Shown piece by piece: positions 18,401 to 27,000 of a stretch of DNA of 47,067 bases. The DNA lies in contig CAJXPD010000048.1 in assembly GCA_913057785.1 (NCBI GenBank), positions 1 to 47,067 on the forward strand. The letters run 5' to 3'. How positions within the stretch are numbered: position 1 is the stretch's first letter; each line of letters begins with the position of its first letter. Origin of the DNA: an uncultured Lewinella sp. GTDB lineage: Bacteria; Bacteroidota; Bacteroidia; Chitinophagales; Saprospiraceae. The notes under the pieces were generated by a model. That model was not told where the DNA came from and did no database searches. It saw nothing but the letters and a program-made list of their open reading frames with translations. The translations under genes were made by a program, and so were the position numbers.

Positions 18401-19766
18401 TCAGAGAATTCTGGTTAACAGTCTTTCCAGCCAACAACCAACTCTGTTCTGCACTGTCATATTGCCCCGTTAGGGTTAGCGTTATTTCATCAATCGAAAT
18501 TCTAGTTGTTGCGTTGATACGGACCTGGAAAGCGCCGCCCTCCTCAGAGTGAAGGCGTGTCAGTTCGAAATCACATCCCAGGTATACTGAAAATTTAGCA
18601 AGGGTGAGCTTAAGAGAGCTACCTCCTTCTAAAATAAAATAGGTGACAGGAGAATCATTAGTAGTATCCAGTTCAAGACCTAGGTTCTTGATCTCTAAAA
18701 TAAATTCATCTTCAAAATTCCCAGATGATACTAACTTATCATAGTCTGTATCCGCCAATAATTCGGAGAATACTCCTAAACTATGCAGGGGTTTCGTCAT
18801 TGTTGAATAAAGGGACAATTTTCCAGTCCAGGGAAGCGGAATCATGACCGTAATATCGAAATCGCCAAAATGTGCGGTAGCATGAATCTCTCCATTGTAG
18901 GCGAAGCCATCATTGCTTCGGAAGAGACTTAGCTGAAAACCCAGGTCCTTTAAGGTGAGCATGGGCTTACTGCCCGATCCTGGTATAAGAACCCACTCCC
19001 CGGATGAGTTGACACGCAAGCCTACGCTATGTACCGTTTTTTGACTTGGATTGAAGGCAATTTCGAGTTGGTCTAAATTAAAACCTGGGATACTTTTAAT
19101 TTGAGGAGGCAACTTTTCAAAGGCATCACTTCCCATTATTACTTTCTCCAAATCAGAAAGGCCAAAATCCAGGCCTGGGATCATTAGTTTAAGATTCCAC
19201 AGTTCCGATTTATTAACAGGAAGATTTAGCGCAATTTGAATTTCCTTTCCTCCTATGCTTAACTTAGCAAGTATCGATGCTCCAACCTTTTTATCCTCAG
19301 CAGAAATAATGGCGAACAATTCAAGCTCTGTCAAAGGGAGTCCTTCAATTCCCAAAAAATCATGGCTCAGACTTGTTGATGGGGTCGCAACGCCTCTAAG
19401 AGTGAGCTGATCTAAAATACTCGGTCCATTGGTAACATTAGCGTGTAGAGAAATGGAAGTAAAATTGAGATCTTCATACAATGTGTTAAAAACTGGGTTC
19501 AACTCTAAGAGACTATTACTACTTGATAGGGGAATGATAGTATCTCCTGCCTCAATAGCTAGCATCAAGCTTCCTTCAACATATTCAGTAAGTGTCGCAG
19601 TCAGCCCATTTTGATTAAAATAATTGACTTGTCCGATTGTGATGGTTTGTCCATTGGATGTTGAAACTTCAGCATTTGTTATCACTAATTCTTCGCTGTC
19701 CATGATAGCCAATAACTTTCCACTAGCCTCTGAGTCATTTTTGTTTATATTCCTGGATGTACTCAT
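15453..19766 (-). CDS. Giant beta-repeat protein with DUF6603-like C-terminal region
   Basis: The 1437 residues begin without a signal peptide (MSTSRNINKNDSEAS). The first about 690 residues are beta-rich and repetitive. A pattern of LP..L..L.L.DIE..FN followed by a short F.F...G strand recurs near residues 215, 470 and 588. A Pro/Thr/Ser-rich linker (about 700-722) leads into a second half that resembles DUF6603: KIGPIDFERVGLQYTSGELW, FKRGPLEIGGAFLKV, then FFFVTGLAAGFGYNRRLITP near 880, followed by barrel-like amphipathic strands to about 1235. The C-terminal 200 residues are polar. The function of DUF6603 is not known to me. The gene sits in a co-directional cluster, 67 bases after the phosphoesterase gene and 12 bases before the 706-residue gene. 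The DUF name is from memory and should be tested. Confidence 0.8.
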   Translation of the reverse strand: MSTSRNINKNDSEASGKLLAIMDSEELVITNAEVSTSNGQTITIGQVNYFNQNGLTATLTEYVEGSLMLAIEAGDTIIPLSSSNSLLELNPVFNTLYEDLNFTSISLHANVTNGPSILDQLTLRGVATPSTSLSHDFLGIEGLPLTELELFAIISAEDKKVGASILAKLSIGGKEIQIALNLPVNKSELWNLKLMIPGLDFGLSDLEKVIMGSDAFEKLPPQIKSIPGFNLDQLEIAFNPSQKTVHSVGLRVNSSGEWVLIPGSGSKPMLTLKDLGFQLSLFRSNDGFAYNGEIHATAHFGDFDITVMIPLPWTGKLSLYSTMTKPLHSLGVFSELLADTDYDKLVSSGNFEDEFILEIKNLGLELDTTNDSPVTYFILEGGSSLKLTLAKFSVYLGCDFELTRLHSEEGGAFQVRINATTRISIDEITLTLTGQYDSAEQSWLLAGKTVNQNSLTIEKIITDLAGKFDVSTTLPAPLAGLVVKDIEASFNTKNQDFTFSCEGHFPIEGKEVDITLKIMVSKLDTGSYKKELEGIIKLGPFNESGILEFNLHILDSDATFFAATFSQKNTPLDIKLSTIIAALSSNIDDIPVDLSAELKDIILVFEKKQNESSKFLFALDIGASVNLSHLPLIGKLFPPDKSVGFENLQFLLASAAIPKTDIELWGNEKLLPDTVTPIPTRDLSKGLGIDGKLNLGPLETPVSLPLTGPDPTPAPSSPPQTVTPPSASDKAKWFTVQKKIGPIDFERVGLQYTSGELWFLLDASLSAGGLTIDLQGLSARSSLKRFDPKFSLNGLGIDFKRGPLEIGGAFLKVPNAGDNVQYEYDGTAIIKTEELMLAAIGSYAALADGHKSLFIYAVLDYPLGGPAFFFVTGLAAGFGYNRRLITPAIDQVASFPLVSEAMNGATPIPSGTGSREALSAELAKIRTYIPPEEDQYFFAVGIKFNSFKMIDSFALLTVSFGHHFELDLLGLSTLLLPTPEAGSSVEPLAEVQLALKASFIPDEGFLGVEAQLTTASFLLSRKCHLTGGFAFFSWFSGPHGGDFVISVGGYHPSFQKPAHYPSVPRVGFNWQVTDQLSLKGGAYFALTASAVMAGGRLQALWDDGNLKAWFVAGADFLIAWKPYHYDARIYVDLGVSYTFHFFGTHTISVDIGADLHIWGPDFSGTAHVKLWIISFTVSFGAGSSQAPRPINWTQFRTSFLPAANKDILSIALKGGLKKQVDAGNVDWIVDPKGLAFEVDSILPVKQVSLGAAAQKSSGQEAFGISPMGLNRSKVESTLKITITDKDPSTTAPQQLNDYTDKFSLVPIKKNVPKGMWGESVSPNLNGQKFITGAVTGYRIVLNAQEEEPTTKPDPIDRHKFEFSTKDMNGYIDQKVTSAFTPNYPEDWRNQLKQDLKSNSTRDTILTALGLTSESDSELVDSYVDELIFSPQFKGQAV

Positions 19767-19833
19767 TATTTGATCCCTTTTAAATACACTCTATTTGATT
19801 AATTTATCTAGCTTCAGACCTGATTTTTTATAC

Positions 19834-20889
19834 TTAATTGCATCTAATGCGTAGCATCATTACCGCATGATCTGATGCATTTCGTTGCAGTGTGGGAACA
19901 CCTCCGGCTAATCTTTGGGACCATAGTTCAATATGAGCAGTCCGAGCATTTGGCACTAATGCAAAGTCTATTGTCGAAGTTCCAGGAGCACCAAATGCAT
20001 TTCCAGCATGGCGGGTGAAATAATATTGCCCACCTCCTCCGACTCTCTCAATTGCGAGAATAGAATGAGTTCCACTGATAGCCTGCCCAAATGACTCTCT
20101 TTTCAAAAGGTTATTAGGAAGTCGTAGGTCAAAATTTAAATCGCCAAAAATGATATGATCGTTAAATTGGTTACAAAGAGCAATGAGTTGGCTACTCGTA
20201 TCTGCATGGGTATTCTTTGTATGTACAAATAGGCCTTTAATTCGGTTAACTGCGTTTCCCCCTCCTCCCGGATACACGCGATGGCGAACTTGAAACAATA
20301 GGGCATACCTGTCTGATCCCCAAGGTGCATTCCCAACAGCACCAAATACACCTAGTGCACCAGTACCCAGACAATCTAAGGCTTGAGGGTTACCGCCTCC
20401 GTCATCTGGTGGTGATACTGTTTGTGCTGCAGGGCCAATCCGGGGTAAGCCCCCAACAGCCCCCCCAATCTTTTCTGAATCGCCTCCTAGAAAGGCACAA
20501 ATGGTATTAGGATTACCACCAAAAGGTATGTGAAATGGGGTAAATCCACTTGTCAAATGGTTGACTGGAAAGTTTGGTACTGCAGAATATCCAATAGCTG
20601 GAACAGCTGGAGCGTTCCCGTCCCATCGATTATAATCAGGGTCTAGATAGGCATGACTTTCGCAGAAAAATATCCCACAAGCTGTGGCTGCACCTGTAAT
20701 GGATGCTCCCCAAGCAGCAGAGGGGGGGGCAGCAGCAGCAGCACCAGCAGTCTGACCAGCCCCTCCTCCTACAGTTTGATAAACATTTACATTAGCTGAA
20801 TAACTAGTGTAAAAGTTTCTACTATTATTTTGATTGACAGGATTACCTCCGTGGTTCAGGTTGTGAAAAACAATATCTAAATATGGCAT
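19834..20889 (-). CDS. Endonuclease/exonuclease/phosphatase (DNase I-fold) protein
   Basis: The 351-residue protein shows the catalytic set of the EEP superfamily in the right order: strand IVFHNLNHGG (about 6-15), metal-binding E77 in FFCESH, VHTKNTH (222-228), FGDLNFD with D250 and N252, STIDFALV with D308, and the terminal SDH motif (D340, H341). This family includes DNase I, CdtB-type toxins and phosphoinositide phosphatases, so the substrate may be DNA, RNA or a phospholipid. Two glycine/alanine/proline-rich inserts (about 41-68 and 130-190) are unusual. There is no signal peptide. The coding strand has C8 directly after GCT repeats at 20722-20729, a possible slippage site. It is the fourth gene of the cluster. 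EEP membership is secure; its role as an effector is inference. Confidence 0.85.
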   Translation of the reverse strand: MPYLDIVFHNLNHGGNPVNQNNSRNFYTSYSANVNVYQTVGGGAGQTAGAAAAAPPSAAWGASITGAATACGIFFCESHAYLDPDYNRWDGNAPAVPAIGYSAVPNFPVNHLTSGFTPFHIPFGGNPNTICAFLGGDSEKIGGAVGGLPRIGPAAQTVSPPDDGGGNPQALDCLGTGALGVFGAVGNAPWGSDRYALLFQVRHRVYPGGGGNAVNRIKGLFVHTKNTHADTSSQLIALCNQFNDHIIFGDLNFDLRLPNNLLKRESFGQAISGTHSILAIERVGGGGQYYFTRHAGNAFGAPGTSTIDFALVPNARTAHIELWSQRLAGGVPTLQRNASDHAVMMLRIRCN

Positions 20890-21034
20890 AGTGCTGCAAT
20901 TGTTAAGGTCAAAAGTTGATAGATTGTATCATTTGATTATTGTCTTCCTGTGTGCTTCCATTAGGTCTTGACTGATGAGTAAGAAAAGTCATTATGGCCA
21001 AGTAGAGTCTACTATTTACAAGTTTAGTACTTTG

Positions 21035-23830
21035 TCATTTCAGTGACTCTATTCCTTCTCCCTCAAGGGCCTGCAAACGCGACTCCAGGTTATTCACGGC
21101 CCGCTGATAATCGGCTTTTATCTGTTCAATGCTACGATCTAGTTTCTCGATCAGGCGTTGTTGCTCCTGCGTGGCACTTACGTTGAGCATGGAGATAGCT
21201 TCATAATCCACGGAGTGAAAGTCATTGACTTCGCGACCATATACGAAGACTTTGTCCGCTGTATCGGGTAATGCTACTTTGAAACGAGTGCTTTCCGTTT
21301 TCAAAACATCATATATCTCATCGTTTTCCTCCGTTATGATTCGGATGCGTTCACCGCTTTGTAAATCGGTATCCAGAACAATCCAACCATCGACGACTTC
21401 GGCTCTTTGATAAATATCCGGTACCGTTTCCGTAAGGTTCTTAGAAACGGCTTGTGGAAAGACCTTAGCCAATTGTTGCCCAATGACCTTTTTTTGCGCA
21501 CCGCTGCTATTTTTAACCTGATCGCGCATTTTATAATCCGTAATCTGGATGGACATCAAGGTATTGAGGTCTTCTGTGGGATTGGAAAGCCCGTGGACAT
21601 CTTTCAGGCGAGCGTCTGAATGAGCGTAGAATCCCCAGGCAGCTATGGTCGTGCCGGTGTATATGGCATAATTTTGGCCTACAGGTGTAGTCCTAATGCC
21701 CGATCCGTGATATTCTATCCAATGAATCCTGTTGCCATATTGTGGGTGTCCAGGCATATTTCGATAAATAGTTCCAGGTATTTCTAGAAACCCTTTTCCG
21801 GTATTGACGCCGCCTAAACCCACTCTGCCATTGGCCTGCAGGGCACCCAATACATCTACTTTGCCGCCGACTTGCATGTTATTCGATACATTTACCTGAC
21901 CATTTGCTTGTACGCTTAATCGCCAGGCATTTCCATTCCAAAAACCTATCTCACTGGCGGAATGTCCGCCGACGAATCGATCCCCGCTTACCCACAAACC
22001 TCCATCATTATTGTCAGATTTCATTCTGCCATTGACGATAAAATCTATAGATCCACCACCGCCACCAATCACATGTAATCTTGCTTGAGGATTACTAGTT
22101 CCTATACCAACTCTGTCGAAGCCAGCATTACTTTTCTTATAAACCAGTGGAGATTTTTCGACCACATCCACAATTTGCCCGTCCCAGTAGCCTGGAATAT
22201 TTTCGTAATGGAGATATAGGTTGGCCAGTCCTGCCGGCAAAGAGGATTTGATGTTGCTGATTTCAAATTCAAGAAATGCTCCCGATTCGAGCGTGACATC
22301 ATTCAGCAAAGTAATCTCATCTCCTGGTTTTGCATTTTGTACTTGAACAATAGGGTTGGATACCTTTCTGACACCATTATCAACCCGGATATTAACAAGG
22401 GATACTTTGATTTGAATTTTGGAGACCTGATTGAGTGTCCCTAATGCCCAATCCTTCGTAGATTCTCCCTGTTGCTGTGCATCAAAAGAAAGGAAAAACT
22501 TGCTGGGTCTTTCGGCATTTTTTCCCTTCAATGAAATATTGGATTGTAAGGGTTTGCCTGAATCGTATGGGAGGGCATTGGTGAGGTGAAAAACCACCTT
22601 ATTAGCAGTGCCGGAATTGTCATTAACGGCATCGTTCAAGATTTTATTCGACCCATGGAAGCCTGCATGCAACGGAATATTTTTCTTCCCTTTATGGTTG
22701 ACGATATTGAGGTGGGCGATTCGCTGGCCCTGGATTTGAGATGTCTTGCCTTCATAACTCATCGCATTGTAAAAAAGCTCGACGCGCGTTCCTCTTGAGC
22801 CTTTCTGCCCGTCGGGTCGAAGACCGGTAAATTGAACAGAAAGCGTTTTTCCTGCTTCTATTTTTGGAGCATGTGTAGCTAGAATATAGATAAAGACATC
22901 TCCACCTCCTTTTTTGATCATTTTCATGCTCCAGCCTTTCTCCCGAATGACCTTTATTTTATCCAGACTTTCCTCCAGGAGGGTGCCCGGGCGGAAATGC
23001 AAGGCGAAATGGTGCAAGGATTCACTAGCATCCGGGTTGACTACCCCGGCCAGTTGGATGTTCTGCCTGCTAGTATTTTCAAGGATCAGTGTCATTTGAT
23101 GCCCTTCAGGGGCTTCGTCTATAAATAAAACCTCTTGTTGATCGTCATTTTGAAAGTTAAAATCCAGAGGGTGGGTCTCATGGAAAGTTGCCATGGCAGT
23201 CTGATCTTCTACCATGACTTTTTGTACCTCTTCCAGCGATAAGGCTCGATCATATACCCGCGCCTGTGCAATTTTGCCATTGTGAAAAGTATGGTAGGTC
23301 GCGTAGCCAAGAGTTAGGGGATCATTGGTTGTATATGGGGTTGCTATCATATTATCGATACTGCCAAGTTCCTTCCCATCCAGGATTAGCGTACCCTTAT
23401 TATTGGATCTTGTGCAGACGATATGGTACCACTTGCCGGCAACGATGTCTCCAGCATTGTCTACTTGAAAATTTACATGCCCACCTCCTGTACCATATTG
23501 TTGGAACAACCAGACATTCGCTGCGGCATGATACCAAAGCCCATAATTTCGTTCGTTGGCATTGCCTTTTCCAATAATCCTTACCCAATCACCAGGTTCA
23601 CTATCTAGATAAATCCAGGCTGACAGCGTTAGGTCTCCAGTCATTTTTAGATCAGGAGAATCAGCCACTTCGACATAGTCCGTTTGTCCATTGAGGCGTA
23701 GGCACGCCCCGAATTGCTCATCTGGCAGCAGGCTGGGGTTTCCTTTTAGGGTACCGGGGTGGGATTTACCGGAGCTATCAAGGACGCGTTTGTCTTCTGT
23801 AAAGTCATCAAGTGGAAGATGAAGTATCAT
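21035..23830 (-). CDS. LamG-like protein with phage-type S74 chaperone domain
   Basis: Across 931 residues I see an N-terminal LamG/concanavalin-like domain (about 1-205: LPLDDFTEDKRVLDSSGKSH, YVEVADSPDLKMTGDLTLSA, KIAQARVYDRALSLEEV), a long beta-rich middle, and a fibre-like stretch with VGIGTSNPQARLHVIG (about 575-590). A Peptidase_S74 intramolecular chaperone motif follows around 745-800 (HSDARLKDVHGL, where the Ser-Asp is the self-cleavage centre), and the protein ends in a coiled coil (about 895-925). S74 domains help trimeric phage tail spikes and some bacterial surface fibres to fold and then cut themselves off. Here about 170 residues follow the cut site. No signal peptide or type IX sorting tail is visible. 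It lies 32 bases after the 62-residue gene. Confidence 0.85.
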   Translation of the reverse strand: MILHLPLDDFTEDKRVLDSSGKSHPGTLKGNPSLLPDEQFGACLRLNGQTDYVEVADSPDLKMTGDLTLSAWIYLDSEPGDWVRIIGKGNANERNYGLWYHAAANVWLFQQYGTGGGHVNFQVDNAGDIVAGKWYHIVCTRSNNKGTLILDGKELGSIDNMIATPYTTNDPLTLGYATYHTFHNGKIAQARVYDRALSLEEVQKVMVEDQTAMATFHETHPLDFNFQNDDQQEVLFIDEAPEGHQMTLILENTSRQNIQLAGVVNPDASESLHHFALHFRPGTLLEESLDKIKVIREKGWSMKMIKKGGGDVFIYILATHAPKIEAGKTLSVQFTGLRPDGQKGSRGTRVELFYNAMSYEGKTSQIQGQRIAHLNIVNHKGKKNIPLHAGFHGSNKILNDAVNDNSGTANKVVFHLTNALPYDSGKPLQSNISLKGKNAERPSKFFLSFDAQQQGESTKDWALGTLNQVSKIQIKVSLVNIRVDNGVRKVSNPIVQVQNAKPGDEITLLNDVTLESGAFLEFEISNIKSSLPAGLANLYLHYENIPGYWDGQIVDVVEKSPLVYKKSNAGFDRVGIGTSNPQARLHVIGGGGGSIDFIVNGRMKSDNNDGGLWVSGDRFVGGHSASEIGFWNGNAWRLSVQANGQVNVSNNMQVGGKVDVLGALQANGRVGLGGVNTGKGFLEIPGTIYRNMPGHPQYGNRIHWIEYHGSGIRTTPVGQNYAIYTGTTIAAWGFYAHSDARLKDVHGLSNPTEDLNTLMSIQITDYKMRDQVKNSSGAQKKVIGQQLAKVFPQAVSKNLTETVPDIYQRAEVVDGWIVLDTDLQSGERIRIITEENDEIYDVLKTESTRFKVALPDTADKVFVYGREVNDFHSVDYEAISMLNVSATQEQQRLIEKLDRSIEQIKADYQRAVNNLESRLQALEGEGIESLK

Positions 23831-23862
23831 GGTATATGATGGTTTAGGTGGTATGTAAATGA

Positions 23863-24051
23863 TTAGCTGCCTGTAGTATCTGTAGGGCCATTTTGAAGCT
23901 GCAAGGCCGCCTGTTGCTGAATATTGGTAATCAATTGATGAACCCTAAAAAAAGGCAACTGGCCCAGGCCTTCTAAAATGAGATTGGTCTCCTCGATCGT
24001 AAGGACCAAATTGATCCGCTGTTGGCTTTGATTCGATAATTCTTTTTCCAT
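23863..24051 (-). CDS. 62-residue helical protein in the cluster
   Basis: A short gene squeezed between two very large ones, six bases after the 1546-residue gene and 32 bases before the LamG/S74 gene. The core TIEETNLILEGLGQLPFF is followed by VHQLITNIQQQAALQLQ, predicting two amphipathic helices with a Pro-containing turn. I recall similar sixty-to-eighty residue proteins with a LIL..LG.LP pattern beside phage and tail-fibre genes, though I cannot verify this. A chaperone or assembly partner of the neighbouring fibre-like protein is a reasonable guess. The tight packing supports it as real. Confidence 0.7.
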   Translation of the reverse strand: MEKELSNQSQQRINLVLTIEETNLILEGLGQLPFFRVHQLITNIQQQAALQLQNGPTDTTGS

Positions 24052-24057
24052 GATGTC

Positions 24058-27000
24058 TTAGTCTGTAATTTTTTTCAATTTTAGCCATCCTTCGCGGATG
24101 ACGGTAGTGCTATTCAGGTGCGCCTTCAGCGGCGCTTGACTGATGCTAACCTGAGCCAATACGGCTTCAATTTTCACCATATCGTAATTCAAATTAGGGT
24201 CTAGTGATTTTGTCACCCTTTGGTCCCTTCTGATCACTTCTGCTCGATCGTTATCGATCGGTTTTATCCAAGCTATGCCGGGATCTTTCAGGGTATCCCA
24301 GATGGCATTCCCGCTTTGAGGAAATGCGCTTGTAAATGCCGTTCTTCGGATTATTCCAGGAACAAAGATTTCGTCCCAACCATCACCAGTATTTGCCAAC
24401 CACGACCATCGATACCCAGCTTCCCCCGGAAGCGGGATCTGTACTTGCTGACTATCACTGAGTAATGGCGAGCTTAAAAATGTTACCTCAATTCGATTCA
24501 GGGCATCCACATATTGTTCTGGAGGAATATCAATTACACTAGTGGGTAGAACCCCCGTAGTTGCATGAACTTTTCCTCTCGGATCAACCAACATCGTCAA
24601 AAAATCAGGCCCTTCGCTAAGGCATTTATTCAGGATAAAATTCTCCTGTCCACGACTCACAATGTAGTCATCCGCGACCGTGCTACTTTGCGGTGCATAG
24701 AATTTATCCGCTTTAAAACCATCTTCATTTTCGATTAAATATCCTACCAGGCCATCGTTGAGCTGTTTGAATTCACCGAGACGAATGGGGAGTTTTACAT
24801 GGGTGAATGCTTCAGTTTGACGGGAATTTCTGACCAAGTCATTCCGGAAAACATTCATGTCATGATTGATCGCTGGCAATCCCGCTAATTCAAACTTTAG
24901 GCAGCCACGGGTGATGGCTACTGGGCGACTCATTAAGAGTGCAATGTCCGTATGTTGGGCGTGATTCTCTGGGTCAATATTAGCTAGGGAAGAATCAATG
25001 ACACCGATGAACTGTTGGAGGAAATTATTATCTGCTTGTGTCCGCTGCAAAAGGTAATTCACAAACTTGTGAAGGAACTCATTGGTGATTTCATTAAGAT
25101 TAAAAGTCTCACCTCCCTTAGGGCCAGGAGGATGACGCAGTATGGACTGTTCATTATGTCCAGGGCCAATGTCACAGATAGGCGTTCCATGCTGTTCAAA
25201 TACTCGGATATTGTTATCCAAATTATTGGCTAGTAGCCAACCACAGATTGGACTGGTAGCCGGATGGTCGTTCATCTCCTGATCCCCATCAAGAGCTGAT
25301 AACCAGCGAAAACCTAAACGTGCGGGCTGTACAATCCTTGGTCGTAAATGAACCATATCGGCTTTGTTCGGGACCTGCATGTGGTAAGGTTTTCCTATAG
25401 CTCCCGAATACAATCTACGATTTCTGCCGAAGGAGTCAATGAGGCGCAGTTGATTGATACGCATAGCCCCTGAACGAATTGGGTTGAAATCATTCTCTGG
25501 TCGTGGAGCGGCATAAATATCACGCCCTAATGCTTCTTTTACCTTTTGTGCGAATGATTGATAATTACTAAACCCAATGGGGTCTTCAACGGGTACTTGC
25601 ATGATCAAATGCTGCATGATTAAGGCATCATTGAAGCCACCCAGGGATTGTGACAAGGAATGGAAGTTGTTATGGGTAATCCATTTGTAGGCTCGAATTA
25701 ATACATAGGTTGGATCATTACCAAGATTGGCTTCGTTTTGATGGATGTAATCGTTGAGAATGATGTCCACCTCTTGGCTTGAAAAGTCAAAATTTTGATC
25801 CTCTTCTGCTGTGTGCTGAGCCAAATAATAGGGTATGAGGACTTGCTTTTTAAGAAAGGTTTCCAGTTGTGCCTTAAGCGAAAAATTTGCATTCGGGGTT
25901 AGTATGCTTGACCCTACATACTCATACGCCACATTTATAATATTGAACTTATTAGGCTTAACAGTAAGGTCTACATTGTTCTCAAGCATCTCATGATTTT
26001 CCAAAACAAAATTGGTATCATATATCCGCAGTCCCTCTCTAAGATTACTTTTATTATACATGGGAGCCATAATCACTTCCCATTCTAACAATATGGGATT
26101 CCAAGGTTGGTGAGCCCACGTATCAAAGGCGAAGTGGTCTTGGGGGTAACGACCCGCCAAGTCCTTGAAAAGACTTTTAAGCTTGTTGTCATCACCAATT
26201 AGGTCGAGCATTGAGCTTTGAGCATGAATGGTGCAATGAAGCTTATCATCTGATCGATGCTGGCCATCAAATCCATGCCGAGCAGAGGGTTTCACAATGT
26301 CTCCATGGATCAGAAGGGCAGGTTCCTTTGGTTTCCAAAACCGGTTGGATGGAGAGTTTTGAAGGACGTACCGTTGTTTTACAAAATGATTGAGATCCCT
26401 CAGGATTTCAGCTTGTGTCAATTGGTAGTTGTAGACATGGATGTGCGTCAATTTTCCCTTTACGAATTCAGCGTTATCTTCGCGACTCATAAAATGTATA
26501 GGGCTATCGATAGCTTGTTCTAAGGTGAGATAAACATGCACCCATTCTCCTTTTGGAATACTATCCCATTGTGTTTCTACTACTTGTTTACCATTTACAT
26601 AGAGACTACTCCAACCGTTGTTTTGATCTAAAGCCAAGCTATTTTGTCCTGTTTGAACTAGGCAGCCACTTGCATTAGCATCTAAGTTTACCCAAAAGGA
26701 GAAGGCTTTAACACTTGGTAGGGCCGGCAATAGTAGCTTCGAATTTGTACCATCGAATTGAGTTACCTTTCCGAATCTTTCATCTTCAATAAGCTGGGCG
26801 TTACCACTTAAGCTCCCGCTTAGAGCACTCCCCGCATGATCAGGAACTTTCCCTGCTCCGTCTTTTTCACTCAACTTTAGGGCGATCAATAAGCCGCCTT
26901 GTTTATTGAAGGCATGCAATTGAGCCAGTATGTCATTTACGGCATCTGCCACTTTTTTGGCTAAGCTGTGTTGCTCGCCTTCAGTAGCAGTCGCTTCCGT

